Part shown: piece by piece, positions 37,361 to 46,830 of the stretch
How positions within the stretch are numbered: the stretch's first letter is position 1
Layout: each line of letters opens with the position of its first letter
DNA from: Aquabacterium sp.
Lineage (GTDB): Bacteria > Pseudomonadota > Gammaproteobacteria > Burkholderiales > Burkholderiaceae_C
Length of the DNA: 64,000 nucleotides
Assembly: GCA_030654395.1 (NCBI GenBank)
Contig: JAURXM010000131.1
Location: 1-64,000 of the forward strand
Reading direction: 5' to 3'
Notes under the pieces: model-generated
Seen by the model: the letters and a program-made list of their open reading frames with translations, nothing else
The model's database searches: none
What the model was told of the DNA's origin: nothing
Position numbers and translations under genes: made by a program

Positions 37361-38284
37361 ATGTTAGTAGCAATTTTGCAGGCGATTATCAGTGGACTAT
37401 CGGTGGGCGGCGCCTATGCCCTAGTGGCTCTTGGCTTCAGCATCACATTCACGACCACTAAGACGTTGAACTTTTCTCACGGCGAGTTTGTTTCGGCTGG
37501 AGCTTTCATCGGCATGAGTGCACTTTTTCTGGTGCTTGGTAAACCCATCAGTTCGACGACTTTCGGCGATGCTGTGCCTGGCGCGGGTGCACAGTTGCTG
37601 GCATTGACGGCGGCACTGGGTGTCATGGGCTTGCTCGGCTGGTTGCTTTACGTTGTCGGTGTTCGGCCTTTCGCCGGTAGGCCTGGCATGGCTTGGGTGA
37701 TGAGTACATTGGGCTTCGGCGTTATTTTGCAGAGTATTGGCCTTGCGGTCTGGGGACCAAAACCAGTTGTAGTGCCATCACCTGTGAGCGATGAGGTGAT
37801 CCGTGTGCTTGGCATCGGGGTACGACCACAAGAGCTGCTGACGCTCGCAGTGGCTATCGTCATCATGATCGGCTTTGACCGCGTGATGAACCGAACCATG
37901 GTTGGCAAGGCCATGCGTGCGGTGGCTGCTAACGGTAATGTAGCTAGCTTGATGGGCATCAACACCAACGCCGTGATGATTGGTGCATTTGTCGTCAGCT
38001 CAGCACTGGCTGGGCTGTCCGGATTTTTGCTCGCGCCCATAGCGCAAGCGTCCCTCTTCATGGGGCTGACCGTCGGGCTCAAAGGCTTTTCGGGCGCAAT
38101 GATCGGTGGCCTCAACAACCCTCGCGGTTGCGTGATCGGTGGTTTCGTACTCGGTGTTTTCGAATCAATGGTCAATCTCTGGCAGGCGCAGTGGCGCGAG
38201 GTAGCGGTATTCGCATTGGTCATCCTTGTGCTTGCCTTTCGTCCCACTGGCCTGTTCGGTAGCAAGATGGTGGAGAAAGTATGA
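37361..38284 (+). CDS. ABC transporter permease, LivH type
   Basis: 307-aa inner-membrane permease with about eight helices; ISGLSVGGAYALVALGFSITF and TLNFSHGEFVSAGAF are LivH signatures, and GLKGFSGAMIGGLNNPRGCVIGG (read in parts) marks the conserved cytoplasmic loop. It overlaps the next gene by four bases (ATGA). Confidence 0.92.
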   Translation: MLVAILQAIISGLSVGGAYALVALGFSITFTTTKTLNFSHGEFVSAGAFIGMSALFLVLGKPISSTTFGDAVPGAGAQLLALTAALGVMGLLGWLLYVVGVRPFAGRPGMAWVMSTLGFGVILQSIGLAVWGPKPVVVPSPVSDEVIRVLGIGVRPQELLTLAVAIVIMIGFDRVMNRTMVGKAMRAVAANGNVASLMGINTNAVMIGAFVVSSALAGLSGFLLAPIAQASLFMGLTVGLKGFSGAMIGGLNNPRGCVIGGFVLGVFESMVNLWQAQWREVAVFALVILVLAFRPTGLFGSKMVEKV

Positions 38285-40050
38285 AGCGCGGTCAACACCC
38301 TTTAATGGTTGCGCTCGTGGCCGCGGGTTTAATGGGTGCAACATCGCTGCTCGGCAACGACTACTACTTGCGAATCGTCTTCATGATGTGCGTGTATTAC
38401 ATGTGCGCTGCCGGTATGAACGTGCTGGTGGGATACGCGGGCCAGAAATCCCTTGGGCAGGCTGGATTGTTCGCTGCCGGTGCTTATGCAGTGGCGCTTC
38501 TTACTTCTCGCACAGACATGAATCCCTGGCTTGCTCTGTTTCTTGCGGCGGTTATTTCGGGAGTCTGTGGTGTGCTGATCGCTCTACCGTCGTTACGTGT
38601 CAAAGGGCCATATTTGGCGATGGTGACCTTGGCATTCGGCATTGTTGTCGAAAAAATGGTCGGTGAGTGGACAGAGGTGTTTGGCGGCGCGCAGGGCATC
38701 TACGGGATCAAACCTTTGACTTGGAATGATCAACCACTGACTTCTGTGCAGTGGGTCTGGTTTGGTATTGTGCTGTGCGGGGTGACGCACTTGCTGCTGC
38801 GCAATCTTTTGCAGGGCCGTTTCGGGCGCGCATTGCTCTCGCTACAGGCCGATGAAATCGCATCATCGTCGGTTGGTGTTCGCGTTTACCGGGCTAAGGT
38901 AATCGCATTTGTTGTGGCAGCTGTCACCTGCGGAATCGCTGGTGCACTTGTGGCCCAGCAGAACCAGTACATCAATTCCGACTTCATCACATTCCATCTG
39001 TCGATCTTTATCTTGTTACTGGTGTTGTTCGGCGGTGCCGGCTCGATGTACGGACCGATCGTCGGCACAGTGATTCTGACGCTGGTTGACGCACTGCTAG
39101 CGCGTTGGCCATCTGCGCAGCATTTCCTCTACGGTTTTCTATTGCTGTTCGCTCTTTACGTGATGCCCGGTGGCGTGGCTGGGTTATTCTCTAAATGGTT
39201 CAAACGAGACAATGAGCCGGTGCTCGTGCCAAGCGCTAACCTGCCGGTGACACGCATTTGTCCGGTCGCAGATGAAGACCTGCTCGTAGTGCTAGACGTG
39301 AGCAAATCGTACGGTGGCGTGAAGCCCGCGCAGGATGTTTCGTTTCGCTTGCAGCGCGGCCACATCAATGCGCTTATCGGACCGAACGGTGCGGGCAAAA
39401 GCACGATGATCAACATGCTGACTGGAGTGGTCGATCCAGACAAAGGATCGATCCGCTTTCTAAATCAGGAGATCGTCGGTAGTCCAGTGCATGCAATTTG
39501 TTGTCTGGGCATGGGTCGTACGTTTCAGAACCTGAGGCTCTTCGCAGACTTATCGGTACTCGATAACGTGATGCTAGGGAGGCACAGCCGGATGAGCAAT
39601 GGTTTCGTCGCATCCTTGCTAGCACTTCCGAGTGCATTAAAACAAGAGGCCGTTACTCGGGAGCGAGCACTGGAACTGCTCAATCTTGTGGACATGGTGC
39701 ACCTCCAGAACCAACCCGCCGGCAGCCTGCCGTATGGTCTACAGCGTCGTGTCGAACTTGCGCGTGCCATGGCCACCGAGCCTCAGCTGCTCCTGCTCGA
39801 TGAGCCGGCCGCCGGATTGAATCCGCAAGAGACTGCAGAGCTCGGACAGTTGCTGGTGCGAATTAGTAAGTGTGGAGTCACGATTTTGATGGTGGAGCAC
39901 CACATGGATTTGGTGATGTCTGTCTCCGACCATGTGATTGTGCTGGACTACGGTATCAAGATCGCAGAAGGCAAACCCGCCGACGTACAGGCGAATACTC
40001 GCGTTGTTGAAGCTTACCTAGGCATTGACGATGAAGCCGTGGCGGCTTGA
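38281..40050 (+). CDS. Fused ABC permease-ATPase (LivM-LivG)
   Basis: 589-aa two-domain protein. Residues 1 to about 300 are a LivM-type permease (GMNVLVGYAGQKSLGQAGLFAAGAYA; LFGGAGSMYGPIVG), and about 335-589 a LivG-type ATPase with Walker A GPNGAGKST (about 366), signature region LPYGLQRRVELARAMA and Walker B LLLLDEPAAGLNP. Fusion of the two subunits is known in this transporter family but is the less common layout. The second Liv system at 48998-53738 keeps them separate. With LivH upstream and LivF downstream it completes the importer. Confidence 0.92.
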   Translation: MKRGQHPLMVALVAAGLMGATSLLGNDYYLRIVFMMCVYYMCAAGMNVLVGYAGQKSLGQAGLFAAGAYAVALLTSRTDMNPWLALFLAAVISGVCGVLIALPSLRVKGPYLAMVTLAFGIVVEKMVGEWTEVFGGAQGIYGIKPLTWNDQPLTSVQWVWFGIVLCGVTHLLLRNLLQGRFGRALLSLQADEIASSSVGVRVYRAKVIAFVVAAVTCGIAGALVAQQNQYINSDFITFHLSIFILLLVLFGGAGSMYGPIVGTVILTLVDALLARWPSAQHFLYGFLLLFALYVMPGGVAGLFSKWFKRDNEPVLVPSANLPVTRICPVADEDLLVVLDVSKSYGGVKPAQDVSFRLQRGHINALIGPNGAGKSTMINMLTGVVDPDKGSIRFLNQEIVGSPVHAICCLGMGRTFQNLRLFADLSVLDNVMLGRHSRMSNGFVASLLALPSALKQEAVTRERALELLNLVDMVHLQNQPAGSLPYGLQRRVELARAMATEPQLLLLDEPAAGLNPQETAELGQLLVRISKCGVTILMVEHHMDLVMSVSDHVIVLDYGIKIAEGKPADVQANTRVVEAYLGIDDEAVAA

Positions 40051-40065
40051 GTAGGAAAGATCATC

Positions 40066-40776
40066 ATGCTCAAACTTGAATCTGTCAAAGTTTCTTACGG
40101 TGCTATCCAAGCCGTCAAAGGCGTGAGCCTAGAAGTGCGGGAGGGCGAAGTCGTCACCATCATTGGCGCCAATGGCGCCGGCAAAAGCACCTTACTCAAA
40201 AGCATCGCGGGCCTAGAACCTGTCGCAGAAGGCTGCATTTTTCTCGATGGGAAGGACTGCACATTGGTGCCTGCTTACCAGCGCGTGGGATTGGGCGTTG
40301 CCATGTCGCCCGAAGGGCGCGGCGTCTTTGCGGATCAGACGGTGCGAGAAAACCTGATGCTGGGGGCTTATTCGCGCAAGCAAGGCACGGCGGCAATCGA
40401 AGCGACCATTGAACGCGAGTTCAGAAGGTTTCCTCGCTTGAGGGAGCGTCAGGACCAGTTGTCCGGCACCTTGTCTGGAGGGGAGCAGCAAATGCTTGCG
40501 ATTGCTCGCGCCTTAATGAGCGAGCCGCGCCTTCTTCTGCTTGATGAACCTTCGCTCGGACTTGCGCCTCTGATCATCAAAAGCATTTTCGATGCGATAC
40601 GCCAGCTCCGTGAATCGGGACTGACGATCCTGTTGGTTGAACAGATGGCCAAGCAGGCACTGGGTGTTGCTGACCGGGCCTACGTTCTTGAGACCGGACG
40701 CATCACCTTAGAGGGCTCGGGTAGGGAGCTTCTAAAAAATCCCAAGGTCATAGCCGCCTACCTTGGTACGCATTGA
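40066..40776 (+). CDS. ABC transporter ATPase, LivF type
   Basis: 236-aa ATPase: Walker A GANGAGKST, signature LSGGEQQMLAIARALM, Walker B LLLLDEPSLGLAP, and the LivF hallmarks VSYGAIQAVKGVSLEV and MSPEGRGVFADQTVRENL (read in parts). It pairs with the fused LivM-LivG 15 bp upstream. The SPEGRGVF stretch and the short length separate it from LivG. Confidence 0.93.
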   Translation: MLKLESVKVSYGAIQAVKGVSLEVREGEVVTIIGANGAGKSTLLKSIAGLEPVAEGCIFLDGKDCTLVPAYQRVGLGVAMSPEGRGVFADQTVRENLMLGAYSRKQGTAAIEATIEREFRRFPRLRERQDQLSGTLSGGEQQMLAIARALMSEPRLLLLDEPSLGLAPLIIKSIFDAIRQLRESGLTILLVEQMAKQALGVADRAYVLETGRITLEGSGRELLKNPKVIAAYLGTH

Positions 40777-40809
40777 CCGTTTTTAACTTATTCAAAAGGA
40801 CATATTCCC

Positions 40810-41769
40810 ATGAGTTCCAGCAAAAAATTTGCCAGTCAGGCTGATCTTGAAGAAAAAAAAATAACCTTTATTCAGATCTCCGAACACGCTTGGGCCTACA
40901 CCGCTGAAGGTGACCCCAACACCGGCATCATCATTGGCGATGATGCTGTGTTGGTAGCTGACACTCAGGCCACCCCGGCGATGGCTGCCGATGTTGTCCG
41001 CCGTATTCGTGAAGTGACCGACAAACCCATCAAGTACGTCGTGCTGACTCATTACCACGCGGTGCGCGTGCTGGGTGTGACTGCATATCAGCCTGAGCAG
41101 ATCCTCGCGAGCCAGGACACGTACGATTTGATCGTCGAGCGCGGCGAGCAGGACAAAGCTAGCGAGATCGGCCGCTTTCCGCGTCTGTTCCAGAATGTCG
41201 AGACCGTGCCACCTGGCATGACTTGGCCGACGATGACGTTTACCGGCAAGATGACGCTGTGGCTGGGCAAGCTCGAGGTTCAGCTCCTGCAACTCGGCCG
41301 CGGCCACACCAAGGGCGACACGGTCGTATGGCTGCCGCAGGAGCGTACGCTCCTGTCTGGTGACCTAGTCGAATTCGATGCCACACCTTATGCGGGAGAT
41401 GCCTACTTCAAGGACTGGCCGCAAACGCTTGACAATGTCGCCGCGCTCAAACCAGCGGCCCTCGTTCCCGGACGGGGTGCGGCGCTCACCACGACTGAGC
41501 AGGTCGCCCAAGGCCTCGCAGGCACGCGCGGTTTCATCGCTGATGTTTATGCCAGTGTGCAAGATGGCGTGAAGGCAGGCAAAGATCTTAATACCGTCTA
41601 CAAGGCAACCTACGCCAAACTCAAACCCAAATATGGCCAGTGGGTAATATTTGATCACTGCATGCCGTTTGATGTCACGCGTTGCTACGACGAGGTGACT
41701 CAGTATCCCGATCCGCGCATCTGGACCGCTGAGCGTGACACGCAGATGTGGCAGACCCTAGAGGGTTAA
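40810..41769 (+). CDS. MBL-fold hydrolase with degenerate metal motif
   Basis: 319-aa metallo-beta-lactamase-fold protein without signal peptide. The family metal motif HxHxDH is replaced by H81-Y-H83-A-V85-R86. The site-1 His pair, the later His166 (GRGHTKGD), Asp185 (SGDLVEFD) and a His in IFDHCM remain, while Asp and His of the second metal site are lost. It may bind one metal or have a changed chemistry; thioester or lactone hydrolysis is a reasonable guess in this operon, not more. RBS AAAGGA precedes the start, 33 bp after livF. Confidence 0.8.
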   Translation: MSSSKKFASQADLEEKKITFIQISEHAWAYTAEGDPNTGIIIGDDAVLVADTQATPAMAADVVRRIREVTDKPIKYVVLTHYHAVRVLGVTAYQPEQILASQDTYDLIVERGEQDKASEIGRFPRLFQNVETVPPGMTWPTMTFTGKMTLWLGKLEVQLLQLGRGHTKGDTVVWLPQERTLLSGDLVEFDATPYAGDAYFKDWPQTLDNVAALKPAALVPGRGAALTTTEQVAQGLAGTRGFIADVYASVQDGVKAGKDLNTVYKATYAKLKPKYGQWVIFDHCMPFDVTRCYDEVTQYPDPRIWTAERDTQMWQTLEG

Positions 41770-41909
41770 TCCGCAATCTAGCGTCCGAGCAAGGATGGCA
41801 ACTCGAACGAGAAGAACGGTTGCCATTGTCTTCGTTCGCTGATGCTGCAACGCGTTTGAGCGCTGCCGCACATCATGACCCGAAAAGCTAACTGCAAAGA
41901 AAGTCACCC

Positions 41910-43226
41910 ATGCACCCCCCCTCCAACGGTTCTGAGCGGCGCTATCAGTCAGGGTTTGGTAACGAGTTCGCCACTGAAGCAGTGCCAGGCGCACTCCCGC
42001 AAGGGCGTAACAGTCCGCAGCGGGCGCCTTTTGATCTTTACCCCGAACTGCTTTCAGGCACTGCATTCACAGCGCCGCGTCACCAGAATCGCCGGACCTG
42101 GTTGTATCGGCGTCAGCCTTCGGTCGTCTCAGGGCGTTACCGCCCATATTCCCAGCGGCTATGGAGCACTGGAGGTGACCGAGCCATCAAGTTGGCACCC
42201 GAACCGATGCGCTGGAATCCGTTGCAGTTGGACGGTATCGACGCTGACTTCGTCGACGGTATGTGCACACTCGCAGCGAATGGTGATGCGCAAGCGCAAA
42301 ACGGTATCGCTGCGCACGTCTACCTAGCCAGTCGTTCCATGGAGCGGCGTGCTTTCGTCAACGCCGACGGTGAAATGCTCGTTGTGCCGCAACAAGGCCG
42401 ACTGCTGATCACTACCGAGATGGGTGTGCTCGACGTGAAACCTGGCGAGATCGCACTTCTACCGCGCGGCGTAGTCTTTAAGGTCGCCCTGCCGGATGCA
42501 GGTCAAGGTCCGGCGCGGGGATATATATGTGAAAACTACGGTGCGCAGTTTTGCCTGCCCGAACTCGGCCCGATCGGGTCTAATGGGCTTGCTAATGCGC
42601 GTGACTTTCTTGCACCGGTAGCCGCCTATGAAGATGGACATGGCGAATACCAGATCGTCAAGAAGTTTGGGGGTCACTTTTGGCAAGCTGACATGAAGCA
42701 TTCACCCTTCAACGTCGTCGCTTGGCACGGCAACCTTGCCCCCGTCAAGTACGACACCGCCAACTTCATGGCTATCGGCTCTATCAGCTACGACCATCCA
42801 GACCCATCCATCTTCACGGTGCTCACCTCGCCCAGTGACACGCCCGGTACAGCCAATTGCGACTTCGTTATATTTCCGCCGCGTTGGCTCGTGATGGAGG
42901 GGACCTTCCGTCCACCTTGGTACCACCGAAACCTTATGAGCGAATTTATGGGCCTCGTTTACGGCGAATACGACGCGAAGCCTGGCGGCTTCAAGCCGGG
43001 CGGCGCGAGCTTGCACAACTGCATGGTGCCGCATGGGCCCGACGAGGAGGCCTTCGATAAGGCGAGCCTAGCGGATCTTTTACCGCAAAAGCTGGAAAAC
43101 ACGCTGGCCTTCATGTTCGAAAGCCGTTACTGCTTCATTCCTACTGCATACGCGTTGGAAAGTCCGGCGCTGGACACTAATTATTCCGACTGCTGGGCCG
43201 GCCTCAAAGATCTATCCGAGCGATAA
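41910..43226 (+). CDS. hmgA: Homogentisate 1,2-dioxygenase
   Basis: 438-aa Fe(II) dioxygenase that opens homogentisate to maleylacetoacetate. The iron ligands His339 and Glu345 ([15 protein letters not shown]) and His369 ([14 protein letters not shown]) are visible, as is the N-terminal [19 protein letters not shown], nearly invariant in the family. It is followed after 11 bp by fumarylacetoacetase. No maleylacetoacetate isomerase or 4-hydroxyphenylpyruvate dioxygenase is seen in this window. Confidence 0.96.
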   Translation: MHPPSNGSERRYQSGFGNEFATEAVPGALPQGRNSPQRAPFDLYPELLSGTAFTAPRHQNRRTWLYRRQPSVVSGRYRPYSQRLWSTGGDRAIKLAPEPMRWNPLQLDGIDADFVDGMCTLAANGDAQAQNGIAAHVYLASRSMERRAFVNADGEMLVVPQQGRLLITTEMGVLDVKPGEIALLPRGVVFKVALPDAGQGPARGYICENYGAQFCLPELGPIGSNGLANARDFLAPVAAYEDGHGEYQIVKKFGGHFWQADMKHSPFNVVAWHGNLAPVKYDTANFMAIGSISYDHPDPSIFTVLTSPSDTPGTANCDFVIFPPRWLVMEGTFRPPWYHRNLMSEFMGLVYGEYDAKPGGFKPGGASLHNCMVPHGPDEEAFDKASLADLLPQKLENTLAFMFESRYCFIPTAYALESPALDTNYSDCWAGLKDLSER

Positions 43227-43237
43227 GCACAATCAAC

Positions 43238-44494
43238 ATGACCCATACCGAAAATTTGCTTAGCTGGGTCGCGACGGCCAACGAACCCGATTGCGATTTC
43301 CCGATCCAAAACTTGCCGTTCGGGCGCTTCCGTCCCAAGGGGGAAAGCGGAGCCTTCCGGATTGGTGTTGCCATCGGCGACCAGGTGCTCGACCTCAGTG
43401 CCGCTTGCCTCGTGGACACCGACGACATGAACGTGCTGATGGCAGCAAGCCACTCTGATCGACAGGCGTTGCGCTCTGCACTGACCGAGGGCCTGCAGCA
43501 AGGCAGCCCCAAGCAACCAACATGGACGAAGTGCCTGCACCCACAACTGAAGGTGGAAATGGCCGTGCCGTGCCGTATTCACGATTACACAGATTTTTAC
43601 ACAGGCATCCACCACGCCACCACCGTCGGCAAGTTGTTCCGCCCCAATGAGCCTTTGATGCCCAACTACAAGTGGGTGCCCATCGGTTACCACGGACGTG
43701 CATCATCCATTGGCGTAAGCGGCCAGCACCTTAAGCGCCCACTAGGCCAGACTAAAGTCCCAGATGCACAGGCGCCGAGCCTCGGACCCTCAAAAAAATT
43801 AGACTACGAACTAGAACTTGGTTTCCTCATCGGTCAGGGCAACGCACTTGGAGAGCCCATCGAGATTGTCAACGCCGAAAAGCACCTATTCGGCATCACC
43901 TTACTCAACGACTGGTCAGCCCGGGACCTGCAGGCTTGGGAGTACCAACCGCTTGGCCCTTTTTTATCTAAAAACTTCGCGACCACTCTGTCACCTTGGA
44001 TCGTCACGATGGAGGCACTCGCACCGTTCCGTGCAAAGTTCGAGCGCTCGGCTGGGGACCCACAGCCGTTGCCATACTTGGACTCCGCTGACAACCGTGA
44101 CAGCGGCGCATTCGACATCACGCTCGAAGTGTGGATGCAAACTTCAAAGATGCGAGAAGCCGCCGATCCAGCAGTGTGTCTTTCCCGCTCCAACGCAAAG
44201 CAGGCGGCCTACTGGACTGCAGCCCAACTGGTGACACATCACACAATCAACGGCTGCAACCTGCAGACTGGCGACCTGTTGGGCTCAGGCACCCTCTCGG
44301 GCCCGACACCAGAGGAGGCTGGCTCCCTGCTCGAACTGACCATGGGTGGAAAGAACGCGATCAGCCTGCCTAACGGCGAGGTTCGCACTTTTCTTGAGGA
44401 TGGTGACACCCTCACACTGCGCGGCTATTGCGAGCGACGCGGTGCGGTGCGCATTGGCTTAGGAGAAGTGAGTGGGACAGTTCTAGCCTCATGA
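43238..44494 (+). CDS. fahA: Fumarylacetoacetase
   Basis: 418-aa hydrolase of the last step of homogentisate breakdown, giving fumarate and acetoacetate. Visible are the active-site region DYTDFYTGIHHATTVG, KLDYELELGFLIGQGN, the metal/catalytic segment LLNDWSARDLQAWEYQPLGPF (read in parts) and the C-terminal GSGTLSGPTPEEAGSLLE. Length fits full-length FAH including the N-terminal SH3-like domain. It forms a pair with hmgA. Confidence 0.96.
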   Translation: MTHTENLLSWVATANEPDCDFPIQNLPFGRFRPKGESGAFRIGVAIGDQVLDLSAACLVDTDDMNVLMAASHSDRQALRSALTEGLQQGSPKQPTWTKCLHPQLKVEMAVPCRIHDYTDFYTGIHHATTVGKLFRPNEPLMPNYKWVPIGYHGRASSIGVSGQHLKRPLGQTKVPDAQAPSLGPSKKLDYELELGFLIGQGNALGEPIEIVNAEKHLFGITLLNDWSARDLQAWEYQPLGPFLSKNFATTLSPWIVTMEALAPFRAKFERSAGDPQPLPYLDSADNRDSGAFDITLEVWMQTSKMREAADPAVCLSRSNAKQAAYWTAAQLVTHHTINGCNLQTGDLLGSGTLSGPTPEEAGSLLELTMGGKNAISLPNGEVRTFLEDGDTLTLRGYCERRGAVRIGLGEVSGTVLAS

Positions 44495-44704
44495 ATATAT
44501 CCGGCGCGCTCGCTGATGCCCCTGAAATCGAAACTCCCACTCATCGTTGCAAAGTGGGCGAACAATTACGCCAAACTCAAAAACAAACAGTAAGCGTGCG
44601 TCTTAAATTTGCTGCTGGCGATAGTTGCTGCCACAAGCAGTATGAATCCATGGCACACAGTGTCATGTGTCTTGCAACTGGCCAAAACCGCAAGAGTGGT
44701 GGGC

Positions 44705-45880
44705 ATGGCCGCTAAGACGCTTCCTGCGCGAACGTTGTGGCTTTTAAGTGTCTGCGCGTTCTCGAGCATGGCCTCAATGCGCGTTTGCGACTCCTTGCTG
44801 CCCGTGTTAGCTATGGATTTTTCGACGACGGTCGGGCACGCCGCCCGCGTGATTTCCTCGTTCACGCTGGCATACGGGGTACTACAGCTGTTCTACGGCC
44901 CCTTAGGCGATCGATACGGGAAAATGCGCATCATTGGTATTTCCATGCTGGCATGTACCTTTGGAAGCGTGGGTGCAGCGCTGTCGGTGACTCTTGATTG
45001 GCTCGTCGTTAGCCGGATCTTATCGGGCGCAGCCGCAGCAGGCATCATTCCGCTGGCTATGGCTTGGATCGGTGACAGCGTTCCATACGAAAGTCGCCAA
45101 GGAGTCCTGGCGCAGCTTCTGGGTGCGACAGTATCCGGCATGATTGCAGGGCAGTGGCTCGGTGGCGTCATAGCGGACATATTCGGATGGCGAACCGCTT
45201 TTTCTATCCTTGCCCTATTGTTCCTGACCAGCGGGCTGATATTCGTGAGCAGGGGTGCACATTTCCCACTGCATCCACCCGGACAGACTCGAAGTCTGAT
45301 AGCGCGTACGTTGGACGTGTTGGCTGTTCCATGGGCGCGGGTAATTCTTGGTACGACCTTTGTTGAAGGGGCGCTAGCGTTCAGTGCGCTGGCGTTTATT
45401 CCTACCCATCTTCACACCCAGTTCGGTTTGTCCATGGCTGCCGCTGGTGGGGTTGCGGCACTCTACGGTGCCGGTGGCCTAGTCTATAGCCGGTTTGCCA
45501 GGGCGTTAGTGCATCGACTAGGCGAGGCGAATCTGGCAAGGCTCGGCGGTGTCTGCATGGCCTTTTCGTTCGGTACGCTTGCTTGGGCCACATCCTGGGG
45601 GTGGGCTCTACCAGCCTGCACGGTTGCGGGTTTCGGTTTCTACGCACTGCACAACACCCTTCAAACCACTGCAACGCAAATGGTGTCCGAGGTACGAGGA
45701 ACAGCGGTCTCGTTGTTTGCTTGTTCCCTTTTTCTTGGCCAATCACTTGGCATGTTTGTGGCCTCATGGCTGCAAGATAACTTTTCGGCAACGGTCATTT
45801 TTGCAGTATCAGCGCTCGGACTCCTAGCGCTTAGCGGGTACTTCGCGATTGCACGACAGCGCACCTTGAGGGGTGCTTGA
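44705..45880 (+). CDS. MFS transporter
   Basis: 391-aa major facilitator with about 12 helices. The start at 44705 (MAAKTLPARTLWLLSV) is chosen because upstream residues of the longer frame lack family character. The A-motif loop GPLGDRYGKMRIIG after helix 2 and the SRILSGAAAAGIIPLAMAWIGD segment place it among drug/metabolite efflux or aromatic-acid MFS proteins. The 210-bp gap to fahA holds no recognisable gene. It may move a pathway substrate or intermediate; the direction cannot be told. Confidence 0.85.
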   Translation: MAAKTLPARTLWLLSVCAFSSMASMRVCDSLLPVLAMDFSTTVGHAARVISSFTLAYGVLQLFYGPLGDRYGKMRIIGISMLACTFGSVGAALSVTLDWLVVSRILSGAAAAGIIPLAMAWIGDSVPYESRQGVLAQLLGATVSGMIAGQWLGGVIADIFGWRTAFSILALLFLTSGLIFVSRGAHFPLHPPGQTRSLIARTLDVLAVPWARVILGTTFVEGALAFSALAFIPTHLHTQFGLSMAAAGGVAALYGAGGLVYSRFARALVHRLGEANLARLGGVCMAFSFGTLAWATSWGWALPACTVAGFGFYALHNTLQTTATQMVSEVRGTAVSLFACSLFLGQSLGMFVASWLQDNFSATVIFAVSALGLLALSGYFAIARQRTLRGA

Positions 45881-45884
45881 AAGT

Positions 45885-46805
45885 ATGACCACACAATACC
45901 GGCAATCGACTGCAGTCCAGGGCGTACTGATTGGCGCGATGGCTGTCTGGGGCCTGAATGTGACGGCAGTCAAGTTGCTGACTGAGTCATTCGAACCGAC
46001 AGTGATTGCTGCCCTGAGAATGGTCGTGGCCTGCGCTGCGTTAACAGCCATCATGCTGTGGAAACGCTGTGGCATGCCAGTGCTCACTTGGCGTCAGTTT
46101 ATCGCGATGATTGTTTGCGCCGCTCTGATGGTCTATGTCAATCAAATATTATTCGCCGAAGGCTTGCAACGGTCGACAGCAACCAACTGCGCGCTCATCA
46201 TGGCCTTGAGCCCTCTAGCATCTACCCTACTAGCAGCCGTCGCATTTCACGAGCGCCTGACAATGCAGCGCATGTGCGGTGTGGCGCTTGGATTTTCTGG
46301 TGTTGCGGCAGTGGTGCTAAGCCATCCCGGTGCCGGCATGTCGAGCGCAGGTGCCGGAGACCTGATGCTCTTCGCCGCGGTTGTCAGTTTCGCCGCCGGC
46401 GGGGTGATCATCCAAAAGTTGTCGCGACAACTGCATCCTCTGTCCATCAGTTGGGCTATTTACCTGATTGGCACAGTCCTGTTGGTCGGGCACACCGTCA
46501 TCGGGCCGACCGCTTTGAATGCTGCGATGCTGTTTCCTGGGTGGCGAGCGTGGTCGCTTGTGTTGTTCTCAGGCATTGTGGCCACCGCCGTCGGCAACCT
46601 TATCTGGAATCGCGCGATTGCCACGATCGGGGTGGCCCGCACAGCTGTTTTTTTGTACTGGGTCCCGGTTTTTGGTGTTGCATTCGCCGCCCTGTTACTC
46701 GGCGAAGCTTTAACACTTTGGCATCTTGCCGGCTTTGTTGCGGTCATCGCCGGTACGTACCTAGGCACGCGGCAGCCCACTGTCATGCCTGTCGTTGCGC
46801 CTTGA
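45885..46805 (+). CDS. EamA/DMT-family transporter
   Basis: 306-aa integral membrane protein with about ten helices in two EamA repeats; each repeat starts with a helix such as AMAVWGLNVTAVKLL, and GIVATAVGNLIWNRAIATIG marks the second. Members export metabolites or amino acids. ATG at 45885 is preferred over a GTG four codons upstream; its start lies right at the stop of the MFS gene, so the two are coupled. Confidence 0.87.
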   Translation: MTTQYRQSTAVQGVLIGAMAVWGLNVTAVKLLTESFEPTVIAALRMVVACAALTAIMLWKRCGMPVLTWRQFIAMIVCAALMVYVNQILFAEGLQRSTATNCALIMALSPLASTLLAAVAFHERLTMQRMCGVALGFSGVAAVVLSHPGAGMSSAGAGDLMLFAAVVSFAAGGVIIQKLSRQLHPLSISWAIYLIGTVLLVGHTVIGPTALNAAMLFPGWRAWSLVLFSGIVATAVGNLIWNRAIATIGVARTAVFLYWVPVFGVAFAALLLGEALTLWHLAGFVAVIAGTYLGTRQPTVMPVVAP

Positions 46806-46830
46806 ATGTCCCCTTATCTACATCCACACC

